Positions 1 through 8,085 of a stretch of DNA of 11,303 nt are shown here, piece by piece. Source of the stretch: Anderseniella sp964390445 (lineage in GTDB: Bacteria; Pseudomonadota; Alphaproteobacteria; Rhizobiales; Aestuariivirgaceae); the NCBI GenBank assembly GCA_964390445.1, contig CAYMJJ010000082.1, forward strand, positions 1-11,303, read 5' to 3'. Below the pieces are notes generated by a model that saw only the letters and a list, made by a program, of their open reading frames with translations, made no database searches and was not told where the DNA came from. Numbering within the stretch: the first letter of the stretch is position 1; every line of letters begins with the position of its first letter. A program made the position numbers and the translations under genes.

Positions 1-353
1 TGCCATGCCGGCCATTCCGCCTTGCGTGCGATGCGCGCCGAGCCGGACCACGTGAAACCGGCACGTCCAACACCTACGCCGTACTCGATGGCCTTGCCGT
101 CGCCCAGGACGTAGTAGAGCTTCCGCTTGCGGGTGCTGATGATGATCGTGCCCGGCTTCTCGTTGGTCTTGTAGGAAACCGTGCGCTTGCCGGTGTAGCG
201 CGGCGTCGAAAACACGACGCCACGACGATTGGTGGACGTTGCGCCCGACGGCGGTGCACTGTTGAAGTTGTACCGGACGTTACCTTCCGCCATGGCGCTG
301 GCAGAAGATGCAGCGAGGGCAGCGAGAGAAGTCATGAATGTGCGGCGATCCAT
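1..353 (-). CDS. L,D-transpeptidase (YkuD family), N-terminal part, cut by the window edge
   Basis: The ATG at 353-351 opens a frame that stays open to base 1, giving 117 residues of a protein that continues outside the window. The N-terminus (MDRRTFMTSLAALAASS...) is a signal peptide with a Tat-like RRTFM motif and likely cleavage near ASA-MA at residues 18-22, so the protein is exported. From about residue 66 the sequence GTIIISTRKRKLYYV, then a GVGVGR strand, a TWSG turn and KAEWPAW, matches the start of a YkuD catalytic domain. Such enzymes form 3-3 crosslinks in peptidoglycan or attach proteins to it. The catalytic His and Cys motif would lie beyond the left edge, so activity cannot be judged here. 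A clear ribosome binding site, AAGGAG (368-363), sits 9 nt before the ATG and fixes the start. The family call is from recalled sequence pattern; the exact role is unknown. Confidence 0.85.
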   Translation of the reverse strand, partial: MDRRTFMTSLAALAASSASAMAEGNVRYNFNSAPPSGATSTNRRGVVFSTPRYTGKRTVSYKTNEKPGTIIISTRKRKLYYVLGDGKAIEYGVGVGRAGFTWSGSARIARKAEWPAW

Positions 354-362
354 TGCCGTATT

Positions 363-368
363 CTCCTT
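363..368 (-). promoter_or_regulatory. Ribosome binding site of the L,D-transpeptidase gene
   Basis: On the minus strand this reads AAGGAG, 9 nt before the ATG at 353. It is the best Shine-Dalgarno match in this part of the window and confirms the start of the edge-truncated gene. Confidence 0.7.
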
Positions 369-387
369 GAAATCGAAAAACTGAGGT

Positions 388-451
388 AAAAAGACTTGCC
401 TGCCGGCGCATCCCGGACCGGGCTACGCCTTGAGCAGCTCGATTTGGCAGG
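388..451 (-). terminator. Possible intrinsic terminator after the small exported protein gene
   Basis: It lies 4 nt past the stop codon of the 455-826 gene. On the minus strand it shows an outer stem CCTGCC/GGCAGG (451-446 with 404-399). Inside is a strong imperfect hairpin (429-418 with 416-405, one G-U pair and one mismatch), and a run of five T (392-388) comes shortly after. The outer stem encloses a bulge of about 16 nt and the T-run starts 6 nt after the stem, so this is a less clean terminator than the one after acsA. Confidence 0.4.
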
Positions 452-454
452 ATC

Positions 455-826
455 TCATAACAACAACCGGCCCAGCATCGCCAGCCTTGTTCGAATGTCA
501 TCCGTCCTGGATACGACAAGCTGGTCAGCTTTGACCAGACTTGTGGACTGCCAGTGTTCCCGCAGAGGAATCATGAACGGCGCGTGCGGTAAACTCGACT
601 TGAGCCTGCCGGGAATGGTCTCGGCATCTTCAAGCCGCACATTGAGACACAGCTTGGCACACGGCGTGCCCGGCAGGTGCAACAATTCAACGGCCGCCGC
701 ACCCGCAGCGGAAGGACGAGAGTCTGCGTTGGCCGGCGGCCCTTGCACAAGACCCAGACACGCCTTTGCCAGCAGCGCAATCACCAGCGCCACCGCACAC
801 ATCCGCGATGTCAGGTCACGAAACAC
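455..826 (-). CDS. Small exported or membrane-anchored protein of unknown function
   Basis: I do not recognise this 123-residue protein. I chose the GTG at 826-824. The open frame extends to a TTG at 886, but that codon falls inside the -35 element of the candidate promoter, so the longer form is unlikely. With the GTG start, residues 1-8 carry Arg3 and Arg8, residues 9-27 are a hydrophobic segment (MCAVALVIALLAKACLGLV), and an Ala/Pro-rich linker follows to about residue 45. A more conserved-looking C-terminal part (46-123) contains a CAKLC pair of cysteines (56, 60). The layout suggests an uncleaved anchor or signal peptide with a small periplasmic domain. The hydrophobic stretch shows no convincing lipobox. 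Codon choice looks ordinary for the window. A plus-strand frame over the same bases (396-845) is as long but gives low-complexity sequence. Candidate promoter and terminator at the gene ends support its being real. Confidence 0.55.
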   Translation of the reverse strand: MFRDLTSRMCAVALVIALLAKACLGLVQGPPANADSRPSAAGAAAVELLHLPGTPCAKLCLNVRLEDAETIPGRLKSSLPHAPFMIPLREHWQSTSLVKADQLVVSRTDDIRTRLAMLGRLLL

Positions 827-857
827 TTGTCTCTCAGCCTCTTGAGAACCAAGCCTG

Positions 858-886
858 ACTATTCCCGTATTCGCCGTGAAGATCAA
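858..886 (-). promoter_or_regulatory. Candidate promoter for the small exported protein gene
   Basis: Minus strand: TTGATC (886-881), 17-nt spacer, AATAGT (863-858). Each box matches the sigma-70 consensus at 4 of 6 positions. The predicted transcription start is about 25-30 nt before the GTG at 826. It lies downstream of the acsA terminator, as an independent unit would need. Confidence 0.35.
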
Positions 887-922
887 GTTACCCGCAGTTC
901 AACAACATGTGAGTCAAATGAC

Positions 923-962
923 AAAAGGCCCGGTTGAAACATTTTGGCGTTCCAACCGGGCC
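923..962 (-). terminator. Intrinsic terminator of acsA
   Basis: A perfect 10-bp stem is formed by the minus-strand arms GGCCCGGTTG (962-953) and CAACCGGGCC (936-927), with a 16-nt loop. TTTT (926-923) follows directly, and then a T-rich stretch. It begins 26 nt after the acsA stop codon. This is the clearest terminator in the window and separates acsA from the next minus-strand gene. Confidence 0.85.
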
Positions 963-988
963 GGTGTCAGTCCATTCGCCAGTTGGGG

Positions 989-2938
<1,950 letters not shown>

Positions 2939-2946
2939 TTCAGCGT

Positions 2947-2955
2947 CTTCTCCCT
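2947..2955 (-). promoter_or_regulatory. Ribosome binding site of acsA
   Basis: The minus strand reads AGGGAGAAG, 8 nt before the ATG at 2938. This supports the annotated acsA start. Confidence 0.6.
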
Positions 2956-3059
2956 GAGCAGCATTATTGCCCCCTTTTCACGAGCGGCTGCGCCTACAAT
3001 AGACAATCAGCGCCCAGACGGGCAATCCGCCTTCCGTTCTACATCATTTGGCGACGCCA

Positions 3060-3713
3060 CTACGCCAGCGCCCACACCGATGTCTTCTTGATTTCACTGT
3101 CTTCAAGGTCCCGCGTCACCGGCACTTGGTAAGTCGCCTTTGCCACCAGCGCCTGAACCGGCAGATAGCTGCGGCCTGGGTCACCGATCAGCACTGTTGT
3201 GTCCTTTTCGCGGGCACGTTGCAGCCAGTCCAGCAAGCGGGTGGCGAGATCGCGTTCATAGAAGAGGTCACCGACCAGCAATACGTCGCAGGCAGGCGGG
3301 TCCGCCTGCAACAGATCGGCAGCAGTTGTCGTGAGCGAAACAGCATTGGCTTCAGCGTTGAGGCCAATGGCCGTAACCGCATGGCCGTCAATGTCTGCCG
3401 CCAGCACATCGGCGGCTCCGGCCCTGGCTGCAGCGATTGCAACCAGGCCCGATCCGGACGCAAGGTCCAGCACGCGCTTGCCCTTCACCAGGTCATCATT
3501 ATCCAGCACATGGCGCGCCAGCGCCTGCCCGCCAGCCCAGGCAAATGCCCAGAACGGCGGCGGCAGGCCCATCAGGCCCAGTTCTTCCTCGGTCTTTTCC
3601 CACAGCGGCACTGCTTCATGGGCCAGGTGAAGCAGGACCTCCGGCACCAGCGGCACCGGCAGCAACCGCGTGTTCGACCGAATGAAATCGCGGCGGCGCT
3701 CCTCGGTGCTCAT
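3060..3713 (-). CDS. Class I SAM-dependent methyltransferase, ETF-beta lysine methyltransferase (METTL20) type
   Basis: This is a 217-residue single-domain methyltransferase. PPPFWAFAWAGGQALARH (51-68) precedes the SAM-binding motif I VLDLASGSGL (81-90) and the acidic ADID end of strand 2 (106-109). GDLFYE (148-153) matches the D-x-[FY]-[YF]-E type motif of the seven-beta-strand lysine methyltransferases, and a GDPGRSYLP segment is at 177-185. Within that superfamily it most resembles bacterial homologues of METTL20, which trimethylate lysines of the electron transfer flavoprotein beta subunit; members are often mislabelled nicotinamide N-methyltransferase. No ETF gene is in the window, so the substrate is inferred only from family resemblance. 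The start codon is 12 nt after the EVE gene stop, with no strong ribosome binding site, which suggests translational coupling in the tsaD-gpsA-EVE transcript. Confidence 0.85.
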   Translation of the reverse strand: MSTEERRRDFIRSNTRLLPVPLVPEVLLHLAHEAVPLWEKTEEELGLMGLPPPFWAFAWAGGQALARHVLDNDDLVKGKRVLDLASGSGLVAIAAARAGAADVLAADIDGHAVTAIGLNAEANAVSLTTTAADLLQADPPACDVLLVGDLFYERDLATRLLDWLQRAREKDTTVLIGDPGRSYLPVQALVAKATYQVPVTRDLEDSEIKKTSVWALA

Positions 3714-3725
3714 GGCTGCCGACTG

Positions 3726-4160
3726 TCAGTCCCGCACGGGCGGATTGGTCAGCCCGCCCATGCGGCAAAGCTCGATCCACTCGTCATGCGTCACGGGTTG
3801 CACGGACAGCCGCATGGACGTGACCAGCGACATGTTCGCCAGCTTCTCGTTGGTCTTCACGTCGGCCAGGCTGACCGGCTTGGGCATATCCATCACGGCG
3901 CGGATGTCGACGCACTCCCAGCGTTCGTCATCGGTGGTGGAGTCAGGGTGAGCCAGCGCACAGACCTCGCAAATGCCCACAACGTTGAGGCCTTCGTTGG
4001 AGTGGTAGAAGAACCCAAGGTCACCGATCTGCATGGCACGCATGTTATTGCGCGCCTGGTAGTTGCGCACGCCGTCCCATTCCTCGCCTTTGGCACCCTT
4101 GGACTTCAGCGCATCCCATGAAAACTTGAACGGCTCAGACTTGAACAACCAGTAGGCCAT
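3726..4160 (-). CDS. EVE domain-containing protein
   Basis: The protein is 144 residues and is one EVE domain, a PUA/YTH-like fold that binds modified bases in RNA or DNA. It begins MAYWLFKSEP followed by SWD, the classical N-terminus. The core WDGVRNYQARNNMRAMQIGD (28-47) is followed by FFYHSN (50-55), which helps build the aromatic binding cage, and a later SMRLSVQPVT block is typical. Its ligand and cellular role are not known. A longer frame begins at a GTG at 4211 that overlaps the gpsA stop, but the 17 extra residues do not resemble the family. A G-rich ribosome binding site (AAGGGGG, 4177-4171) lies 10 nt before the ATG at 4160. In several related genomes a YciI-like gene sits between gpsA and the EVE gene (from memory); here the gap is only 47 bp. 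Confidence 0.92.
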   Translation of the reverse strand: MAYWLFKSEPFKFSWDALKSKGAKGEEWDGVRNYQARNNMRAMQIGDLGFFYHSNEGLNVVGICEVCALAHPDSTTDDERWECVDIRAVMDMPKPVSLADVKTNEKLANMSLVTSMRLSVQPVTHDEWIELCRMGGLTNPPVRD

Positions 4161-4170
4161 GTTCCCGGCA

Positions 4171-4177
4171 CCCCCTT
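4171..4177 (-). promoter_or_regulatory. Ribosome binding site deciding the EVE gene start
   Basis: The minus strand reads AAGGGGG, 10 nt before the ATG at 4160. Together with the family-typical MAYWLFKSEP start it favours this ATG over the upstream GTG at 4211. Confidence 0.5.
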
Positions 4178-4207
4178 TTCGTTTCGTATTGAACAACTGC
4201 CATGCCG

Positions 4208-5215
4208 TCACTCGGACTCGAGCCTTGGCGGCCTCGCCAGCAGCCGGTGGATCTCACCATCCACATCTGCAGCACCGGTAACGATGCGGCACACCGCCTC
4301 GCACACCGGCATGTCGATGTCATGCTGTTGGGCAAGGCCTGCGACCACGCTTGCGGTATGGACCCCTTCCGACACAGCGCGCCGTGCCGACAGGATGTCC
4401 GCCAACGGCACCCCCCGGCCCAGTTCAATGCCCAGCGAAAAATTCCGCGATTGCGGGCTGGAACAGGTCAGGATCAGGTCGCCCAGTCCGGACAGGCCGA
4501 ACATCGTGTCGGGATGCGCACCAAGCTTCGCAGCCAGCCTGCGCAACTCGGCAAATGATCGCGTCGTAAGTGCTGCCAGCGCCGATGCGCCCAGCTCCTT
4601 GCCGGCACAGATACCAGCGGCAATCGCGATCACGTTCTTGACCGCCCCGCCCACCTGTACGCCGATTAGGTCGTCCGACTGGTAAATCCGGAACGTTGAC
4701 CCGCCCAGGGCTTCGGCAATGGCGCGCGTCACCGCCTCGTCGCGACCCGCCAGCGTGACGGCGGTCGGCTTTTCTGCCACTACGTCAACGGCAAAGCTGG
4801 GACCTGACAACACCATCGGCATCACGCCTGGCGCGGCTTCCGCCACCACATCGCTCAACAGCTTGTCGCTGCCACGTTCCAGGCCCTTGGCCGCCAGGAT
4901 CAAGGGCAGGCCATCGCGGCAGCAGCTGGCAATCAAACCCGCCATTTCGCGGGTAGACTGGGCAGGCGTGGCCAGAATGATGGCATCCGCAGTTGCGAAC
5001 ACGCCCGTATCCGAGTCGATTGCAAGCATGTCTGGCAGCCTGTAGCCGGGCAGGTACGCGACGTTCTCGCCCGCCTCGCGCATTTGCGCCGCCTGTCCAG
5101 CAGACCTGCACCACAAGGTGGTGGACAGACCCGCACGCACGGACAGCGCAGCAAGCGCCGTGCCCCAGGCACCACCGCCTGCCACCACCATCGAATTGAA
5201 CTGCTGCTTCGTCAT
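4208..5215 (-). CDS. gpsA: Glycerol-3-phosphate dehydrogenase [NAD(P)+]
   Basis: This 335-residue cytosolic enzyme reduces dihydroxyacetone phosphate to sn-glycerol 3-phosphate, the backbone precursor of membrane phospholipids. The N-terminal Rossmann domain starts with VVAGGGAWGTALA (glycine motif at 13-18), has ATPAQS near residue 83, and includes SGPSFAVDV. The C-terminal all-alpha domain contains GGAVKNVIAI with the catalytic lysine at 193, a TTRSFAEL helix, and the signature GLSGLGDLILTC (240-251) followed by SRNF. Length is normal for the family. The ATG overlaps the tsaD stop codon as TGATG. A GTG three bases earlier (5218) would form a GTGA overlap and cannot be excluded. The overlap implies coupled translation with tsaD. 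All expected active-site regions are intact. Confidence 0.96.
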   Translation of the reverse strand: MTKQQFNSMVVAGGGAWGTALAALSVRAGLSTTLWCRSAGQAAQMREAGENVAYLPGYRLPDMLAIDSDTGVFATADAIILATPAQSTREMAGLIASCCRDGLPLILAAKGLERGSDKLLSDVVAEAAPGVMPMVLSGPSFAVDVVAEKPTAVTLAGRDEAVTRAIAEALGGSTFRIYQSDDLIGVQVGGAVKNVIAIAAGICAGKELGASALAALTTRSFAELRRLAAKLGAHPDTMFGLSGLGDLILTCSSPQSRNFSLGIELGRGVPLADILSARRAVSEGVHTASVVAGLAQQHDIDMPVCEAVCRIVTGAADVDGEIHRLLARPPRLESE

Positions 5216-6291
5216 CACGCCTTCGCCCCAGCGAAGGGCACGGGCTGACCCGCCGGATCGAGCGGCCAGCGCGCCCGCGCCGACACTGTCAGGTCGTCGG
5301 GTTCACGCACCAGCGCCTGCTCTGCCCCGGTCCAGGCAATCATTGCGGCGTTGTCGGTGCACAGCGCCACCGGCGGCACACTCAGTTCGAAGCCGTGGCT
5401 TGCACAAACCTGCTCAAGTGATGTGCGCAATGCAGTGTTGGCGGCGACCCCACCCGATGCCACCAGCACCTTGCGTCCGATGCCGGGCTGCAAGCGGTCA
5501 AACATTGCCATCGCGCGCTGCACCCTGTCCGCCACCGCCTCGCAGGCGGAGCGCTGAAAACTCGCACAAATGTCAGACACAGTCTGTTCATCAAGCGGCT
5601 GAGCCGCGACAGCGGCCTGGCGCACGGCTGTCTTCAGGCCGGAGAACGAAAAATTGCAGTCATCCCGGCCCTTCAGTGGTACCGGAAAGGCAAACCTGCC
5701 GGCATCACCATTGCGTGCTGCGCGTTCGACCTCAGGTCCACCCGGGTAGCCCAGACCCAGCAGCTTTGCCGTCTTGTCGAAGGCCTCGCCAAGCGCATCG
5801 TCGATAGTCGTACCCAGCCGGACATACTCTCCAACTGCGTTGATACTAACGAGCTGGGTATGGCCACCCGACACCAGCAGCATCAGGTAGGGCGGTCGCA
5901 GGCCTTCCGTGAGGCCTGGCGTCAGCGCATGGCCTTCAAGGTGATTGACGGCATAAAGCGGAATACCGGCAGCCAGCGCGATGGCCTTGGCCGTCATCAG
6001 ACCGGTCAGCACACCACCGATCAGGCCCGGCCCGGCAGTCGCTGCAACGGCATCCATGTCGGCAAAGCTCACCCGTGCTTCACTCATCGCCTTGTGCACC
6101 ACGCCGTCCAGATGCGCCAGGTGCGCCCGCGCTGCGATTTCAGGAACCACTCCGCCGAAGGGCGCATGATCCGCCACCTGGGACAGCACAACGTTGGACA
6201 GTATCCGCCCGGTTCCGTCAGGCTTGCGCAGCACAACGGCAGCCGATGTTTCGTCGCACGACGTCTCGATGCCCAACACCGTCAGCGGCAT
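5215..6291 (-). CDS. tsaD: tRNA N6-adenosine threonylcarbamoyltransferase
   Basis: The protein is 358 residues (Kae1/TsaD/Gcp family, ASKHA fold). It transfers threonylcarbamoyl from TC-AMP to A37 of tRNAs reading ANN codons, making t6A, together with TsaB and TsaE, neither of which is in the window. VLGIETSCDET (5-15) opens the domain. NHLEGH contains the two metal-binding His (117, 121). SGGHTQL is at 141-147, the GLGYPGGP nucleotide loop near 179-186, NFSFSGLKTAV near 213-223, ASGGVAAN near 278-285, and CTDNAAMIA at 311-319 supplies the metal-binding Asp313. I chose the ATG at 6291 because family members begin almost directly with this strand. The open frame runs to an ATG at 6372, but that codon lies inside the candidate tsaD -10 box. 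A GTG at 6312 with GGAAAG upstream is a real alternative, adding 7 residues. Confidence 0.96.
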   Translation of the reverse strand: MPLTVLGIETSCDETSAAVVLRKPDGTGRILSNVVLSQVADHAPFGGVVPEIAARAHLAHLDGVVHKAMSEARVSFADMDAVAATAGPGLIGGVLTGLMTAKAIALAAGIPLYAVNHLEGHALTPGLTEGLRPPYLMLLVSGGHTQLVSINAVGEYVRLGTTIDDALGEAFDKTAKLLGLGYPGGPEVERAARNGDAGRFAFPVPLKGRDDCNFSFSGLKTAVRQAAVAAQPLDEQTVSDICASFQRSACEAVADRVQRAMAMFDRLQPGIGRKVLVASGGVAANTALRTSLEQVCASHGFELSVPPVALCTDNAAMIAWTGAEQALVREPDDLTVSARARWPLDPAGQPVPFAGAKA

Positions 6292-6338
6292 GTCTGATGA
6301 AACACGGGTCACCTTTGATCTTTCCACTGGCGAGATTG

Positions 6339-6367
6339 TTGGCTTATGGTCCGCCCGGACCGATAAT
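6339..6367 (+). promoter_or_regulatory. Candidate hemC promoter
   Basis: -35 TTGGCT (6339-6344), 17-nt spacer, -10 GATAAT (6362-6367). Matches to sigma-70 consensus are 4/6 and 5/6. Predicted transcription begins about 6374, giving a leader of about 26 nt before the ATG at 6400. The spacer holds a perfect inverted repeat (listed separately). Confidence 0.55.
6348..6361. promoter_or_regulatory. Perfect inverted repeat in the hemC promoter spacer, operator candidate
   Basis: The sequence GGTCCGCCCGGACC is a 6-bp inverted repeat around a 2-bp centre. It ends one base before the -10 box of the candidate hemC promoter and would fall in the early leader of the opposing tsaD transcript. A dimeric regulator bound here would block hemC transcription. 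No known operator consensus is recognised, and in GC-rich DNA a 6-bp repeat can occur by chance. Confidence 0.35.
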
Positions 6368-6371
6368 GACA

Positions 6372-6399
6372 TCTATAGTTGAAGGCTCGCAGCTTGCAA
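6372..6399 (-). promoter_or_regulatory. Candidate tsaD promoter
   Basis: Minus strand: TTGCAA (6399-6394), 16-nt spacer, TATAGA (6377-6372). Each box matches at 4 of 6 positions. Predicted transcription start is near 6365, about 75 nt before the ATG at 6291. This makes the longest tsaD frame (from 6372) impossible from this promoter. Confidence 0.35.
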
Positions 6400-7314
6400 A
6401 TGGAACCCATTCGAATTGGAACGCGCGGTTCGCCGCTGGCACTGGCACAGGCACATGAAACCCGTGACCGTCTTGTCGCGGCTCATGGCATCGACCCCGC
6501 CATCATAAAGGTCGTGGTCATCGACACCACCGGCGACCAGATCCAGGACCGTGCGCTGGCCGAAATCGGCGGCAAGGGCCTGTTCACGAAAGAGCTTGAA
6601 GAGCAGCTGCATGACGGCCGCATCGACATGGCGGTGCATTCCATGAAGGACATGCCGGCTGAACTGCCCGAGGGCCTGGAGATCTGTTGCCTGCTTGAGC
6701 GCGAAGACGCCCGCGACGCCTTCCTGTCGCCCGTGGCAAATTCCATCGCAGAACTGGTGCATGGCGCAACGGTCGGCACCTCGTCGGTCCGCCGCGCTGC
6801 CCAGCTCAGGCATATCCGTCCCGACCTCGAAATCGTCGGCTTCCGGGGCAACGTACAGACCCGACTGCGCAAGCTGTCTGAAGGCGTGGCCGCCGCAACG
6901 TTTCTCGCCTGCGCCGGGCTCAACCGTCTGGGCATGTCGCAGCACATGGCCAGCCCGATATCCCCTGACGAGATGCTGCCTGCCGTGGCCCAGGGTGCCA
7001 TTGGCATAGAGATTGCCAGCCGCAACGAGCGCTCACGGTCCCTTCTGCAGCCTCTCAACCATGCGGAAACCTGGTTGCGCATCGCTGCCGAACGCGCCTT
7101 CCTCGCCGAGCTTGATGGCTCCTGCCGGACACCGCTGGCAGGCCACGCCGTGCTGGATGGTGGCCAGTTGAGATTGCGTGTACAGGCGCTCACGCTCGAT
7201 GGCTCGAAGGTGTTCGAAACCTCACGGCGCGGCGACCCCGGCGATGGGCCGGCATTGGGCCTCGATGCGGCCCATGAAATCAGGTCAATGGCCGGCTCCG
7301 ACCTGGTGACCTAG
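6400..7314 (+). CDS. hemC: Hydroxymethylbilane synthase (porphobilinogen deaminase)
   Basis: The enzyme is 304 residues. It polymerises four porphobilinogens into hydroxymethylbilane, the linear tetrapyrrole that HemD closes. IRIGTRGSPLALAQ opens domain 1. VHSMKDMPAE carries the catalytic Asp84, GTSSVRRAAQL (126-136) and GFRGNVQTRL (147-156) hold the substrate-binding Arg residues, and DGSCRTPLAGHA carries Cys242 for the covalent dipyrromethane cofactor. Both numbers coincide with the E. coli enzyme. The ATG at 6400 is preferred over an in-frame TTG at 6379, because it gives the family-typical N-terminus and leaves a normal leader after the candidate promoter. The ribosome binding site is weak (GAAGG, 14 nt upstream). 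The stop codon overlaps the hemD start (TAGTG), so the two are co-translated. Confidence 0.97.
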   Translation: MEPIRIGTRGSPLALAQAHETRDRLVAAHGIDPAIIKVVVIDTTGDQIQDRALAEIGGKGLFTKELEEQLHDGRIDMAVHSMKDMPAELPEGLEICCLLEREDARDAFLSPVANSIAELVHGATVGTSSVRRAAQLRHIRPDLEIVGFRGNVQTRLRKLSEGVAAATFLACAGLNRLGMSQHMASPISPDEMLPAVAQGAIGIEIASRNERSRSLLQPLNHAETWLRIAAERAFLAELDGSCRTPLAGHAVLDGGQLRLRVQALTLDGSKVFETSRRGDPGDGPALGLDAAHEIRSMAGSDLVT

Positions 7315-8048
7315 TGAAAGTCATCATCACCAGGCCCGATCCCGACGGACCGGTACTGGCCAACCGGCTTGCAGGCCTTGGGTATGACGTGTTGCAGGCC
7401 CCCCTGATGACCATCCGGTTTGCAGATGACGCACCGCTTCCGGCGCAGACCTTGCAGGCGTTGCTCGTCACCAGCGCGAATGCCTTGCGCGCACTCGATC
7501 ACATGGGGGCGGCAAGAGCGCTGCTGCACTTGCCCGTCCTGGCGGTTGGCCCGGCCTCGGCGCAACTCGCGCGTGACATGGGTTTTGCCAGTGTCCGTGA
7601 AGCCGGTGGCAATGTGGATGGTCTCGCCCGCCTTGCACTGGAGACCCTGTCGCCAGAGGGCGCACCCCTGCTCTATATCACCGGCACATCGCGTGCAGGC
7701 GACCTGAAGGGCGACCTCGTGGCGCAAGGTTTTGCGGTGCACCGAAGCGAGCTTTATTCCGCCGTTAGGCTCGATGCGTTGCCTGCCGGCGTGACCGGTC
7801 TGCTGATCAGTGGCGAACCATGCGCAGTTCTGCTTTATTCGCCCCGCAGCGCGCAAACCTGGCTTGATCTCGTCAACGCCTCGCCAGCAGCCGGAAACCT
7901 TTCCGGCGTCAGACACTTGTGCCTTTCGGATGCGGTTGCGAAAGTAGTGGTCTCATCCGTGTCGCAACAATCCCGTATTGAGGTGGCTGATGCACCCAAT
8001 GATGATGCTATGATGACATTGTTGCAGCAGATCTGTCCGGCGCCGTGA
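7314..8048 (+). CDS. hemD: Uroporphyrinogen-III synthase
   Basis: The protein is 244 residues. It cyclises hydroxymethylbilane with inversion of ring D to give uroporphyrinogen III, the branch point to heme, siroheme, cobalamin and chlorophylls. This family is very divergent, but the layout fits. VIITRPDPDGPVLANRL is at 3-19, LVTSANALRAL at 51-61, AVGPASAQLARDMGF at 77-91, YITGTSRAGDLKGDL at 121-135, VLLYSPRSAQTW at 172-183 and CLSDAVAKVV at 203-212, in the usual order of the two alternating lobes. It starts at GTG 7314, sharing one base with the hemC stop. Its position directly after hemC independently supports the call. The Mic60-like gene follows 37 bp later. Confidence 0.93.
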   Translation: MKVIITRPDPDGPVLANRLAGLGYDVLQAPLMTIRFADDAPLPAQTLQALLVTSANALRALDHMGAARALLHLPVLAVGPASAQLARDMGFASVREAGGNVDGLARLALETLSPEGAPLLYITGTSRAGDLKGDLVAQGFAVHRSELYSAVRLDALPAGVTGLLISGEPCAVLLYSPRSAQTWLDLVNASPAAGNLSGVRHLCLSDAVAKVVVSSVSQQSRIEVADAPNDDAMMTLLQQICPAP

Positions 8049-8085
8049 ATTGGCGCAATTGCAAAAACCACAACCAGAGTTCGTT

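Noticed and set aside
396..845. Plus-strand open frame of 149 codons over the small exported protein gene
   Set aside because: Ser/Arg/Ala low-complexity sequence without a recognisable start signal. The minus-strand frame has a coherent hydrophobic anchor, plausible domain and flanking expression signals.
3012..3023. Short hairpin GCCC-AGAC-GGGC between the methyltransferase and acsA genes
   Set aside because: Only a 4-bp stem and no T-run on either strand, so it is not supported as a terminator.
3048..4121. Long plus-strand open frame (357 codons) opposite the methyltransferase and EVE genes
   Set aside because: The minus strand here carries two clearly recognisable protein families with intact motifs. 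The plus frame has unusual, His/Arg/Gln-rich composition typical of an antisense shadow in GC-rich DNA.
5118..5807. Plus-strand open frame opposite tsaD and the gpsA start
   Set aside because: Pro/Arg/Ala-rich shadow sequence opposite conserved tsaD motifs.
6292..6372. 27-residue N-terminal extension of TsaD from the ATG at 6372
   Set aside because: It does not resemble TsaD N-termini, it leaves almost no space for divergent promoters, and it would start inside the candidate -10 box.
6483..7193. Minus-strand open frame of 236 codons opposite hemC
   Set aside because: hemC is unambiguous here with Asp84 and Cys242 in place. The opposite frame is Ser/Arg/Ala-rich without motifs.
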